Positions 44,137 to 52,808 of a DNA stretch of 64,000 bases are shown here, one piece after another. Position 1 is the first letter of the stretch. Every line of letters begins with the position of its first letter. The stretch lies in the NCBI GenBank assembly GCA_963703085.1, contig OY969789.1:868001-932000 (forward strand). Direction: 5' to 3'. Made by a program: the position numbers and the translations under genes. Source of the DNA: DATAEG01 sp963703085. Its GTDB lineage: Bacteria; Actinomycetota; Actinomycetes; Mycobacteriales; Jatrophihabitantaceae. The notes beneath the pieces are model-generated. The model worked only from the letters and a program-made list of their open reading frames with translations. It made no database searches and was not told where the DNA came from.

Positions 44137-45933
44137 TCAGTCGCCGTCCTTCGTGCCGGGCAGGTACTGCTGGGCCTTCTGCTTGATGCCTTCCTTGACG
44201 ACTCCCCACGCATTCTCGTCACCGTGCAGGATGGCGCTGGCGGTCGCCTTGGCCTGCTCGAACGTGGCGTGCGGTGGGATGGGTGGCACGTCCGGATCGC
44301 AGCGGACGTCGAGCACAGTCGGCCGGTCAGCAGCCAGCGCTTGCTCCCAGGCCGCCCCGATCCCGTCCGGAGTGTCGACGTTGACCCCGGCCAGCCCGAT
44401 GCTGCGCGCGAATGCGGCGTAGTCCACGTCGGGCAGCGTCTGGGATTCGGCGAACTTGGGTGCGCCCTCCATGGCGCGCATCTCCCACGTGACCTGGTTG
44501 AGGTCGTTGTTGTGCAGGACTGCGACGACGAGCCGCGGGTCGGTCCATTGCTGCCAGTAGTGCGCGACGGTGATCAGCTCGGCCATGCCGTTCATCTGCA
44601 TGGCGCCGTCTCCGACCAGCGCGATGGTGGGCCGGTCGGGATGGGCCCACTTGGCCCCGATCACGTACGGCACGCCGGGGCCCATCGTCGCGAGCGTTCC
44701 GGATAACGACCCACGGATGTCGCCGCGGAACTTCAGATGCCGCGCGTACCAGTTGGCCGCACTGCCAGAGTCCGCCGCGACGATGGCATTGTCCGGCAGC
44801 CGGGACGACAGCTCCCAGAAGATCCGCATCGGGTTGACCGGATCGGCATCGGTCATGGCCTGCCGTTCAACGGTCTGCCACCAGTCGGTCACATCACTCT
44901 CGATGCCTTCGCGCCAGCCGCGATCTGTCCTGCGGTGCAGCAGCGGGATCAGCGCCTGCAGTGTCGTCTTGGCATCACCGACGAGGTTGATCTCATAGGG
45001 GTACCGCATCCCGATCCACTTGGCGGACCGGTCGATCTGGACGGCTCTGGCCTGGTCGAGCTTCGGCAGGAACTGCGTGTACGGGAAGTTGGAGCCCACC
45101 GTCAGCAACGTGTCGCAGCCCATCATCATCCGATACGACGGGACGGTGCCGAGCAATCCGATCGAGCCGGTCACCCAGGGCAGTTCGTCGGAGAGCACGT
45201 CCTTACCCAGCAGTGCCTTGGCGGCACCTGCGCCGAGCAGATCGGCGACCTGCGTCAGTTCCTCGACACAGCCACGCGCGCCCTGCCCGACCAGCAGGGC
45301 CACCTTCTCGCCCGCGTTGAGCAGATCCGCGGCCTGCCGCACCGCCGCATCATCCGGCCGCTCGGCCGACGAGCTGGTGCCGAGGCTGGACGGGACCTGC
45401 TTGAACGCGTGCTCCGGTGGTTCATAGGGCAACTCGAACACGTCCGCCGGAAAGATAAGACACGTCGGCGCCCGTTCGGCTTCGGCGATCCGAATCGCCC
45501 GGTCGATCAGGTTCGGCAACTGCTGCGGCACCGTGCACATCTGCACGTACTCGCTGCACACATCCTTGTACAGCGAGAGCAGGTCGACCTCCTGCTGGTA
45601 CGACCCGCCCATCGCACTGCGATCGGTCTGCCCGACGATGGCCACCACCGGGACGTGGTCGAGCTTCGCGTCGTACAGACCGTTCAGCAAGTGGATGGCG
45701 CCAGGGCCGCTGGTCGCCGCGCAGACGCCGACCTTGCCGGAGAACTTGGCATACCCGACGGCTTCGAACGCAGCCATTTCCTCGTGCCGCGCCTGGACGA
45801 ACTGCGGATCGTTGTCTGCCCTTCCCCACGCCGCGAGCAACCCGTTGATGCCGTCCCCGGGGTAGCCGAATACCTGCGCGATCTTCCATTCCCGCAATCG
45901 AGCCAACAGCTCATCGGCGACGGTGGCGGCCAT
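44137..45933 (-). CDS. thiamine pyrophosphate-dependent enzyme (pyruvate oxidase-like)
   Basis: A 598-residue TPP enzyme of the pyruvate oxidase/acetolactate synthase family. The N-terminal PYR domain has VFGYPGDGINGLL and the catalytic Glu in RHEEMAAFEA. The central domain starts near residue 200. The C-terminal PP domain has the TPP-Mg motif GDGAMQMNGMAELIT with NND. The ATG at 45933 has AAGGAGA six bases upstream; an open frame to 46116 lacks support. It is the first gene of the operon with the GMC oxidoreductase, suggesting oxidative handling of pyruvate or a 2-keto acid. It is divergent from a MarR regulator. Confidence 0.9.
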   Translation of the reverse strand: MAATVADELLARLREWKIAQVFGYPGDGINGLLAAWGRADNDPQFVQARHEEMAAFEAVGYAKFSGKVGVCAATSGPGAIHLLNGLYDAKLDHVPVVAIVGQTDRSAMGGSYQQEVDLLSLYKDVCSEYVQMCTVPQQLPNLIDRAIRIAEAERAPTCLIFPADVFELPYEPPEHAFKQVPSSLGTSSSAERPDDAAVRQAADLLNAGEKVALLVGQGARGCVEELTQVADLLGAGAAKALLGKDVLSDELPWVTGSIGLLGTVPSYRMMMGCDTLLTVGSNFPYTQFLPKLDQARAVQIDRSAKWIGMRYPYEINLVGDAKTTLQALIPLLHRRTDRGWREGIESDVTDWWQTVERQAMTDADPVNPMRIFWELSSRLPDNAIVAADSGSAANWYARHLKFRGDIRGSLSGTLATMGPGVPYVIGAKWAHPDRPTIALVGDGAMQMNGMAELITVAHYWQQWTDPRLVVAVLHNNDLNQVTWEMRAMEGAPKFAESQTLPDVDYAAFARSIGLAGVNVDTPDGIGAAWEQALAADRPTVLDVRCDPDVPPIPPHATFEQAKATASAILHGDENAWGVVKEGIKQKAQQYLPGTKDGD

Positions 45934-46066
45934 CCGCGGTCTCCTTCGGCTCGACAGAATCGGCACATCGGGGCGGGTGTGCCGGAGGGCAAAAGCCGCT
46001 GAGCTGTTCGCAGCGGCGAAGAGGTCGTCGCGCGGCTTCCACGTACGCCTCTCTTTCGGTTTACTC

Positions 46067-46077
46067 GCAACGGTTGC
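46067..46077. promoter_or_regulatory. palindromic MarR-type operator in the divergent region
   Basis: GCAACGGTTGC is an 11-base inverted repeat with a single central G between the TPP operon and the MarR gene. Its complement shares AACCGTTGC with a second site upstream of the SDR at 46670. The match suggests one regulator binding both. Confidence 0.45.
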
Positions 46078-46108
46078 AATGCGCAAGCGTTTGGCGCAGG
46101 CTCGGCGG

Positions 46109-46606
46109 GTGAGCACGAACCGGACGTCGCACGGGCGGCGGCGCGTTGACGACGCGGAAACCGGCGCGGTGCTGGCTGCGTGCCGGGTGCTCGTCTCGGT
46201 CAGTGCTCAATCGATCGCCGCGGTCGAGGATCTGGCCGACGTGATCCAGGTGCGCGCGTTGACCATCATTGCCAGCCGCGGTTCGGTATCGCTCGGCGAG
46301 CTGGCCGAAGCGGCGCACCTGCATCTGTCCCGGACCAGCCGATTGTGCGAGCGGATGGTCGCCCGCGGGTTGATCAATCGCGCCGACGATCCGGCGAACC
46401 GTCGCCAACTCACCCTGACGCTCACCCGCGCCGGCGAGCAGGTCGTCCAGACTGTGGTGGCGCGGCGCCGCGCAGCCATCGAACCCATCCTCGGCCGGCT
46501 GTCCCGGCAGCGACGCGCCGAGCTGGTATCCGTGCTGCAGGACTTCGCCGACGCGGGCGGCGAGCCCTCCGAGCAGGATCTATGGGCGCTGGGCTGGACC
46601 ATCTGA
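46109..46606 (+). CDS. MarR family transcriptional regulator
   Basis: A 165-residue winged-helix regulator. The DNA-binding part reads SRGSVSLGELAEAAHLHLSR followed by TSRLCERMVARGLINRADDP and the wing NRRQLTLTLTRAGEQ. The C-terminal helices form the dimer interface. The GTG at 46109 is chosen so that the palindrome at 46067 remains upstream; an ATG at 46079 directly abutting the palindrome is a real alternative and would give 175 residues. It probably controls the divergent TPP-GMC operon and perhaps the SDR downstream. Confidence 0.85.
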   Translation: MSTNRTSHGRRRVDDAETGAVLAACRVLVSVSAQSIAAVEDLADVIQVRALTIIASRGSVSLGELAEAAHLHLSRTSRLCERMVARGLINRADDPANRRQLTLTLTRAGEQVVQTVVARRRAAIEPILGRLSRQRRAELVSVLQDFADAGGEPSEQDLWALGWTI

Positions 46607-46640
46607 TGTCGCCGGCGCACCGATCGGCTGGGATGCTCGA

Positions 46641-46654
46641 AACCGTTGCCAACG
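46641..46654. promoter_or_regulatory. second AACCGTTGC site upstream of SDR
   Basis: AACCGTTGC (46641-46649) overlaps the 11-base palindrome CGTTGCCAACG (46644-46654), followed by the ribosome site AGGAG before the SDR start. The shared nonamer with the 46067 site suggests MarR control. Confidence 0.35.
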
Positions 46655-46669
46655 TGAGGAGTTGATCAG

Positions 46670-47668
46670 ATGCCGCGCATCGTCGTGGTGACCGGTTCCA
46701 GCGGTGGGATCGGCCGCGCCACCGCTGTCGCTTTCGGCCGCCGCGGTGACACCGTGGTGTTGGTCGCCCGCGGTGAGAAGGGCCTTGCCGGTGCGGCCGA
46801 GCAGGTCGAGCAGGCCGGCGGGACGGCGGTGGTGATGCCCGCCGACGTCGCCGACGCCGAGCAAGTCGCCCGGGTTGCCGAGCGGGTGGAGGCGGAGGTC
46901 GGCCCGATCGACGTGTGGGTCAACGTCGCCTTCACCTCGGTGTTCGCTCCGTTCGACCAGATCACGGCGGAGGAGTACCGGCGGGTGACCGAAGTGAGTT
47001 ACCTCGGCTTCGTCTACGGCACGATGGCCGCACTCAGGCACATGAAGGCAAGGGACCGCGGCACGATTGTGCAGGTCGGTTCGGCGCTGGCCTATCGCGG
47101 GATCCCGTTGCAGAGCGCGTACTCCGGCGCGAAGCACGCCATCCAGGGCTTTCACGAGGCGCTGCGCTGCGAACTACTGCACGACAAAAGCAACGTGCAC
47201 GTGACGATGGTGCAGATGCCGGCGGTCAACACCCCACAGTTCTCCTGGGTGCTCTCCCGGTTGCCGCGCCATCCGCAACCGGTGCCGCCGATATACCAGC
47301 CGGAACTTGCCGCCCGCGGCGTGCTGCATGCCGCGGATCATCCGCAGCGGCGGGAGTACTGGGTGGGCGCCAGCACCGCCGCCACCTTGGCGGCCAACGC
47401 GATCGCGCCTGGGTTGCTCGACCGCTACCTCGGCAGAACCGGCTACAAGTCGCAACAGACCGACGAGCCGCAACCCGCCGACGCCCCGGTGAATCTCTGG
47501 CAGCCCGCCGACGGAGAACGTGGTTCTGACTTCGGCGCGCACGGCCCGTTCGACCAGCAAGCGCATCGACGCGACCCGCAGTTGTGGGCCTCGCACCACC
47601 ACGGGCTGCTGGCCGGCGCCGCGGCCGGCTTGGCCGCGCTGGCGGCACTTGCGCGTCACCGCCGATGA
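46670..47668 (+). CDS. SDR family oxidoreductase with C-terminal membrane tail
   Basis: A 332-residue short-chain dehydrogenase. TGSSGGIG is near residue 8; the usual NNAG is replaced by VNVAF; Ser is in VGSALAYRG and the active site YSGAK is intact. After the SDR core (about 240 residues) comes a Pro/Gln-rich linker and a C-terminal hydrophobic stretch LLAGAAAGLAALAALA, which may anchor the protein in the membrane. AGGAG lies eight bases before the ATG. The stop overlaps the GH15-like gene as ATGA. Substrate unknown. Confidence 0.88.
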   Translation: MPRIVVVTGSSGGIGRATAVAFGRRGDTVVLVARGEKGLAGAAEQVEQAGGTAVVMPADVADAEQVARVAERVEAEVGPIDVWVNVAFTSVFAPFDQITAEEYRRVTEVSYLGFVYGTMAALRHMKARDRGTIVQVGSALAYRGIPLQSAYSGAKHAIQGFHEALRCELLHDKSNVHVTMVQMPAVNTPQFSWVLSRLPRHPQPVPPIYQPELAARGVLHAADHPQRREYWVGASTAATLAANAIAPGLLDRYLGRTGYKSQQTDEPQPADAPVNLWQPADGERGSDFGAHGPFDQQAHRRDPQLWASHHHGLLAGAAAGLAALAALARHRR

Positions 47669-49452
47669 GCCCGGGCAGTCCCACGTCGCCGGCCCGGCTG
47701 GTCGGCCGGGACCGGGACTTCCCGGAAGTCCTGCGCAACTATGCGCTGCTGGCCGACGGGGAGCGCGGTGCCGTCATCGGACCGCGCGGTGACATCGTCT
47801 GGATGTGCGCCCCGCGATGGGACGACGACGCAATCTTCAGCTCGCTGATCGGTGGCGGCGGGGAGTACACCGTCACGCCGACCGAACGCTTCGTCTGGGG
47901 CGGCTACTACGAGGGCGCGTCGATGATCTGGCGGAGCCGCTGGGTCACCAGCACGGGCATCGTCGAGTGCCGGGAAGCACTGGCGTTCCCCGGCGACGCG
48001 GGTCGTGCCGTGCTGCTGCGCCGGATCGAGGCGGTCGAGGGTGCTGCCGCGGTGTCAGTGGTGCTGGAGCCGTGCGCCGACTACGGCCGGCGTCCGATGA
48101 CCGATCTGCACCGCGCCGCGGGAGTATGGACCGCCCGGGCCGGCCACTTGTACCTGCGCTGGAGCGGAGCCGGCGACGCGCACGCCCGGGCCAACCGAAC
48201 TGCGGTGCACATGGTGGTGCAACTGAAGGCCGGCACACATCACGACCTCGTGCTCGAGTTCGGCGAGCATCCGTTGCCCCGCCAGGTGCCGGACCCGCAA
48301 GCAGCATGGCGGAGCACGGAGCAGGCCTGGCTCGACGCCGTGCCACCGCTCGACGACTGCTTGGCCGCGAAGGAGACCCGGCGCAGCTATGCGGTGATGC
48401 GCGGGCTGACCACATCGGGCGGCGGGATGGTCGCCGCCGCGACGACGAGCCTTCCGGAGCGATCCGAAGCGGGCCGCAACTACGACTACCGCTACGTGTG
48501 GATCCGCGATCAGTGCTACGCCGGGCAAGCCGTCGCTGCCGCCGGACCATATCCGCTGCTCGACGATGCGGTGTCCTTCGTCACCGATCGACTGCTGGAG
48601 CACGGCGACAACCTGTCGCCGGCCTACACAGCGGCCGGTGCCGCGGTACCCGCGCAACGTCATCTGGATCTGCCCGGATACCCCGGCGGCTACGACGTGA
48701 TCGGGAACCGGGTGAAGACGCAATTCCAGCTCGACGCCCTGGGCGAGGCCTTGCTGCTCTTCGCGGCGGCCGGGCGGCACGACCGCCTCGACTCCGACGG
48801 CTGGAAGGCAGCAGAGGCTGCCGTCCAGGCGATCGGCACGCGGTGGACCGAACCGGACGCCGGCATCTGGGAGATCGACAACCGGGCCTGGACGCACAGC
48901 CGACTCACTGCGGCGGCCGGGCTGCGGGCGATCTCGGCGGCCCGGCCGAGCGCCGCGCGAGCCGGGGACTGGTCGTCCCTGGCCGATCACATCGTCGCGG
49001 ACACCGCCGCGCACGCCCTGCACGCCGATGGCTACTGGCACCGTTCCCCCGGCGATCCCGCCGTGGACGCCGCGCTGCTCTTTCCAGCTCTGCGCGGTGC
49101 GATCGCGTCCGACGACCCCCGGACCATCAGCACGCTGGAGGAGGTGCTGCGCGACCTGACCCGGGACGGATATGCCTACCGATTCCGCCACGATGACCGT
49201 CCCTTGGCCGATGCCGAGGGCTCGTTCCTGCTCTGCGGTTTCCTGCTCGCGCTCAGCCTGCATCAGCAGGGCCGCGAGCTCGAGGCGCGGACCTGGTACG
49301 AACGCACCCAGGCCGCGTGCGGGCCGCCGCAGCTGTTCAGCGAGGAGTACGACGCCCGGGAACATCAGATGCGGGGCAACCTGCCACAGGCGTTCGTGCA
49401 CGCCCTGCACCTGGAAGCATCCGTCCGTCTCGCCGCACCGCCGCCTCGCTGA
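47665..49452 (+). CDS. glycoside hydrolase family 15 (glucoamylase/trehalase-like)
   Basis: A 595-residue cytoplasmic GH15 enzyme, expected to hydrolyse alpha-glucosides such as trehalose or maltooligosaccharides. It has the N-terminal beta domain, with NYALLADGERGAVIGPRGDI and WMCAPRWDD, then an (alpha/alpha)6 barrel. RNYDYRYVWIRDQCY matches the conserved WxRD active-site segment, GIWEIDN holds the general acid Glu, and LFSEEYD the general base region. The ATG at 47665 overlaps the SDR stop. The usual GIWExR reads GIWEIDN here, a modest deviation. Confidence 0.88.
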   Translation: MSPGSPTSPARLVGRDRDFPEVLRNYALLADGERGAVIGPRGDIVWMCAPRWDDDAIFSSLIGGGGEYTVTPTERFVWGGYYEGASMIWRSRWVTSTGIVECREALAFPGDAGRAVLLRRIEAVEGAAAVSVVLEPCADYGRRPMTDLHRAAGVWTARAGHLYLRWSGAGDAHARANRTAVHMVVQLKAGTHHDLVLEFGEHPLPRQVPDPQAAWRSTEQAWLDAVPPLDDCLAAKETRRSYAVMRGLTTSGGGMVAAATTSLPERSEAGRNYDYRYVWIRDQCYAGQAVAAAGPYPLLDDAVSFVTDRLLEHGDNLSPAYTAAGAAVPAQRHLDLPGYPGGYDVIGNRVKTQFQLDALGEALLLFAAAGRHDRLDSDGWKAAEAAVQAIGTRWTEPDAGIWEIDNRAWTHSRLTAAAGLRAISAARPSAARAGDWSSLADHIVADTAAHALHADGYWHRSPGDPAVDAALLFPALRGAIASDDPRTISTLEEVLRDLTRDGYAYRFRHDDRPLADAEGSFLLCGFLLALSLHQQGRELEARTWYERTQAACGPPQLFSEEYDAREHQMRGNLPQAFVHALHLEASVRLAAPPPR

Positions 49453-49469
49453 CCCGCTCGTCGGTTCGG

Positions 49470-50138
49470 CTACCCGTCCGCTGCCGACCCAAGAGGACTT
49501 GTGTCGAAGCTCTGGAGCAGGTGCGGAAGGTCGGAATACGTCGCGACCGCACCAGCCGCGGCCAGCTGCTCCTCGCCGGTGACGCCCGAAGCCACGCCGA
49601 CACAGCGGACACCGGCTCGCCCGGCAGCCTCCACGTCCCACCTCGCGTCGCCGACGAAGACGGCATCAGCGGGCTTGAGGCCGCCCTTCTCGAGCGCGAC
49701 CTGCACCAGATCCGGATCGGGCTTGGACCCGTCCACATCCGCTGAGCTGGTTGCCGCGGTGATCCACCGGTCGCAGTCCAGCACGCGGCGCAACGCGCTG
49801 AGTTCCGCGGCAGAAGCCGAGGACGCCAGCACCACGACCAGACCGTTCTCGGCGCACCGCTGCACCATGTCCGCAGCGCCAGGCAATGGCTTGAGCCGTT
49901 CCCAGTGCGTGCGGATCAAGGTGTCGTGCGCCGCGACCAGTTCATCGGCGTCGTCCGGCATCTCGCCGAGCATGTGCGGCAGCAGCTTGTCCGAGCCCAG
50001 CCCGATGCCCTGCGCGATGCGGGCCATCGGCACGACGTAATCGTGTTGGCGCAGCGCCTCGGCCCAGCAGGTGGCATGCAGGTACACCGAATCGACCAAT
50101 GTCCCGTCGACGTCGAAAAGCACACCGCGCAGCGCCAT
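49470..50138 (-). CDS. HAD family phosphatase/phosphomutase
   Basis: A 222-residue haloacid dehalogenase-type hydrolase. The nucleophile motif is FDVDGTLVDS at residues 8-17, motif II is LASSASAAE, the Lys is in SKPDPDL, and the acidic motif is FVGDARWDVEAA. The helical cap after residue 17 is that of beta-phosphoglucomutase-like phosphatases. The ATG at 50138 follows GGAGGG; upstream extension is unsupported. It converges on the GH15-like gene with a 17-base gap. Substrate is unknown, probably a small sugar phosphate. Confidence 0.88.
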   Translation of the reverse strand: MALRGVLFDVDGTLVDSVYLHATCWAEALRQHDYVVPMARIAQGIGLGSDKLLPHMLGEMPDDADELVAAHDTLIRTHWERLKPLPGAADMVQRCAENGLVVVLASSASAAELSALRRVLDCDRWITAATSSADVDGSKPDPDLVQVALEKGGLKPADAVFVGDARWDVEAAGRAGVRCVGVASGVTGEEQLAAAGAVATYSDLPHLLQSFDTSPLGSAADG

Positions 50139-50430
50139 CAACCCTCCAGCCAGTGATTTGGTGGTACTCCGGCATCGCGTTGAGCCGCGGTCAGCCGGTC
50201 GCCGGCAACCCGGGCTCACCGTACAACGACGCCACCAGCACAGCTTGCCGTGCCCACCACACCGAAGCGATGCCGCGCCATGGACCGAACCGAGCACCGC
50301 CGGGCCTGGCAGAATCACCACCCGACGACGCTCGGCGGGGGCCTCCCGGTGAGCAGGCCGGCTGCCGGCGGTGCCGCTGCCCACCCAGGGATGTGATCCG
50401 GGATGCGACTCGAACCGAACGGCACCCGAC

Positions 50431-51435
50431 GTGCCTAGCTCCGCACTGCGCCAGCTGCCGGCCGAACTGCACGAGCAGCTTCGGCCGGAGGCGGTGCCGC
50501 GATGGCGGGCACCGTGTCTTGCCACGCTGACCGAACGCCGATTCAGCGACCCGGACTGGATCTTCGAGCGCAAGTTCGACGGCGTGCGCTGCCTCGCTTT
50601 CCGGGACGGCGACGAGGTCCGGCTGCTGTCGCGCAATCAAAAGCCTGCCGAGGCGCACTATCCGGAACTCGTCGACGCGTTGGCCGGACAGCGCAGCACC
50701 GAATTCGTGATCGACGGCGAAGTAGTGGCCTTCGAAGGACGACGCACCAGCTTCTCGCGATTGCAACCGCGAATGCAGCTCAGCCGGCCGGAAGCCGCCA
50801 GGGCGACGGGCATCGCCGTCTTCTTCTATGTCTTCGACGTGTTGCACCTCGACGGGTACAGCACCGTCGACCTGCCGCTGACTGCCCGGAAGAAGTTGCT
50901 GCGCGCTTTTGTGGACGTCGCCGATCCGGTGCGGCTGACGCCCCATCGGATCGGCGCCGGCGAGGAGGCGTACCGCAAGGCGTGCCAGCGCGGCGACGAA
51001 GGAGTGATCGCCAAACGGGCCGCGGCCCGCTACCGCTCCGGTCGCTCGCCGGACTGGCTCAAGTTCAAGTGCGTCCGAGACCAGGAGTTCGTCATCGGCG
51101 GTTACACCGCTCCGCAGGGCAGCCGGGTAGGCATCGGCGCCCTCTTGGTCGGCTACTACGACGGCGCCAAGTTCGTCTATGCCGGCAAGGTCGGAACCGG
51201 CTTCGACGCTGCGATGTTGCGCAACCTGCAGGCTCGACTCGAACCATTGCGTCAGGACGATCCGCCGTTCGCCGAAGGTCTTGATCGGCGCACGGCAGCG
51301 TCCTGGGTGCAGCCGAAGCTCGTCGCCCAGATCGGGTTCACCGAGTGGACCGGAGCCGGTCGGTTGCGACATCCTCGCTTCACCGGGCTGCGCGACGACA
51401 AGGACCCGGCGCAGGTCGTGCGGGAGACCCGCTGA
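50431..51435 (+). CDS. ATP-dependent DNA ligase (LigD-type ligase domain only)
   Basis: A 334-residue ligase sealing DNA nicks. The adenylation motif ERKFDGVR carries the nucleophile Lys48. FVIDGEVVAF, FFYVFDVLHLDG, EGVIAKRAAARY and WLKFKC are motifs III, IIIa, IV and V, and an OB-fold domain ends the protein. It corresponds to the ligase module of LigD, without polymerase or nuclease domains, and no Ku gene is nearby. The GTG at 50431 is a likely start; an in-frame GTG at 50371 is possible, and neither has a good ribosome site. The 292 bases upstream hold nothing recognisable. Confidence 0.88.
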   Translation: MPSSALRQLPAELHEQLRPEAVPRWRAPCLATLTERRFSDPDWIFERKFDGVRCLAFRDGDEVRLLSRNQKPAEAHYPELVDALAGQRSTEFVIDGEVVAFEGRRTSFSRLQPRMQLSRPEAARATGIAVFFYVFDVLHLDGYSTVDLPLTARKKLLRAFVDVADPVRLTPHRIGAGEEAYRKACQRGDEGVIAKRAAARYRSGRSPDWLKFKCVRDQEFVIGGYTAPQGSRVGIGALLVGYYDGAKFVYAGKVGTGFDAAMLRNLQARLEPLRQDDPPFAEGLDRRTAASWVQPKLVAQIGFTEWTGAGRLRHPRFTGLRDDKDPAQVVRETR

Positions 51436-51522
51436 GCTGGTATCCCCCAGGCGTTAGGGTCGGCTGACCGCCACCGGCTGAGACAGCACATCAGTGGTTG
51501 CCCGCACCGGAAGGAGCTGACG

Positions 51523-51576
51523 ATGACGTCGCAATCGCCAGATGCAGAGTCGCCGGAGGATGACCCAGCCGGCTGA
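51523..51576 (+). CDS. possible 17-residue micro-ORF with strong ribosome site
   Basis: An ATG preceded by GGAAGGAG six bases upstream opens a short acidic frame (MTSQSPDAESPEDDPAG) ending at a TGA. It lies between the convergent DNA ligase and DJ-1 genes, with a possible TTAGGGT -10-like element near 51454. No homology can be judged at this length. It may be a real small protein, a relic of a longer gene, or chance. Confidence 0.35.
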   Translation: MTSQSPDAESPEDDPAG

Positions 51577-51624
51577 CCAGTCCGCCGTGCCGCCGGCTGC
51601 CGAGCTGACGACGCGACGACCTGA

Positions 51625-52185
51625 TCAGGCCTTGGCTACCGCATCGGCGAGGGCAGCGTTGAACGCATCCAGGTCGTCCGGCTTGCGGCTGGTCACCAGG
51701 GTGAAGCCTTGCTTCGGGCAGACGGACACTTCTGCGTCCTGCCACGTGCCGCCGGCGTTGCGAATGTCGGTCTGCAGGCTGGGCCAACTGCTCAGCGTCT
51801 TGCCCCGAACGAGGTCCGCCTCGACGAGGGTCCACGGGCCGTGGCAGATCGCCGCGATCGGCTTGCCCGCTCGGGCAAAGCTCTTCACGAACTCAACCGC
51901 CTCCGGCACCAGCCGCAGCTTGTCGGGGTTCACCACACCGCCGGGCAACACCAGCGCGTCGTAGTCATCGGCCGACGCGTCACGGACCGGCGCCGACGGC
52001 GAGTACGTACCGCCCTTGTCGACATCACCGTTCATCGCCTGCACGGTGTCCTTCTCCGGCGCGATCAAGGACGGTTCGCCGCCGGCGTCTTCAACGGCCT
52101 GCCACGGATTGGTCAGCTCGACTTCTTCGACGCCGACGTTGGCCACCAGAAACGCAATTTTCTTGCCGGAAAGATCGGCACTCAT
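51625..52185 (-). CDS. DJ-1/PfpI family protein (type 1 glutamine amidotransferase-like)
   Basis: A 186-residue stress protein of the YhbO/PfpI group. The nucleophile elbow is AICHGPW with Cys near residue 110; Glu in VEEVELTNPW near residue 20 is the conserved partner; LVLPGGVVNPDKLR and QTDIRNAGGTW also match. Members act as deglycases or chaperones, or in methylglyoxal defence; which one is unresolved. The ATG at 52185 follows GGAGG. It is divergent from the VOC gene. Confidence 0.92.
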   Translation of the reverse strand: MSADLSGKKIAFLVANVGVEEVELTNPWQAVEDAGGEPSLIAPEKDTVQAMNGDVDKGGTYSPSAPVRDASADDYDALVLPGGVVNPDKLRLVPEAVEFVKSFARAGKPIAAICHGPWTLVEADLVRGKTLSSWPSLQTDIRNAGGTWQDAEVSVCPKQGFTLVTSRKPDDLDAFNAALADAVAKA

Positions 52186-52388
52186 GCACACCTCCGAGGA
52201 GATCACCAGGTCGGGGAGGCTGCGGTTCAACCGACCCCGGACGTTACGCCGACCCCGTTACCCACGCCACGGCGACGTCGCCGGCGACCGCTGCGCTAGC
52301 GTGATTCACACGGCTGAAACGGCGCGGCCGGGCGAAAACGCGCGCCATCCCGGCGCGCTGCTGCACTCGCGTCGCGAAAGGTGGACCC

Positions 52389-52778
52389 ATGCCCTGCCGG
52401 ATCGCGCAGTGGACCCTGGATGTGCAGAACGTCGACGTCATGGCTGCCTTTTGGTCGGCCACCCTCGGCTACCGCATCGACCCTGGCACTCATGGCAGTG
52501 CCAAGCTCTACCCGCCGACCGATGCCGGCCCCGACGCACTGGTGGTCTGGTTACAACGCAGTGATACGCCGAAGGCCGGCAAGAACCGGGGCCATCCCGA
52601 CCTCACCGTCACTGCCGCCGATGTCGGCGTGGAGGTGCAGCGGCTGATCGCCCTCGGCGCCCGGCGAGTCGACGTCGGCCAGTCCGGCACCGAGGACTTC
52701 GATGTGATGGCCGATCCCGAAGACAACGAGTTCTGCGTGCTGCACGTTTCGCCCTATCCCGACGGCGCCCGGCGCTGA
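52389..52778 (+). CDS. VOC family protein (glyoxalase-like)
   Basis: A 129-residue vicinal-oxygen-chelate fold protein with two beta-alpha-beta-beta-beta units (WTLDVQNVDVMAAFWSATLGYRI and later GHPDLTVTAADVGVEVQRLI, PEDNEFCVLHVSP). It resembles small glyoxalase/dioxygenase-like proteins common in actinobacteria. The ATG follows AAAGGTGG. Ligand and reaction are unknown; a full set of metal ligands is not certain. Confidence 0.85.
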   Translation: MPCRIAQWTLDVQNVDVMAAFWSATLGYRIDPGTHGSAKLYPPTDAGPDALVVWLQRSDTPKAGKNRGHPDLTVTAADVGVEVQRLIALGARRVDVGQSGTEDFDVMADPEDNEFCVLHVSPYPDGARR

Positions 52779-52808
52779 CTCGGCACGATGAAGTTCGAGG
52801 AGGGCCGC

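Noticed and set aside
47805..49196. A 463-codon frame inside the GH15-like gene
   Set aside because: It is Arg-rich shadow sequence, while the other frame carries all GH15 motifs.
50139..50430. Possible small gene between the HAD and ligase genes
   Set aside because: Frames here are Arg/Pro-rich without ribosome sites or recognisable motifs; I see nothing supported in this 292-base gap.
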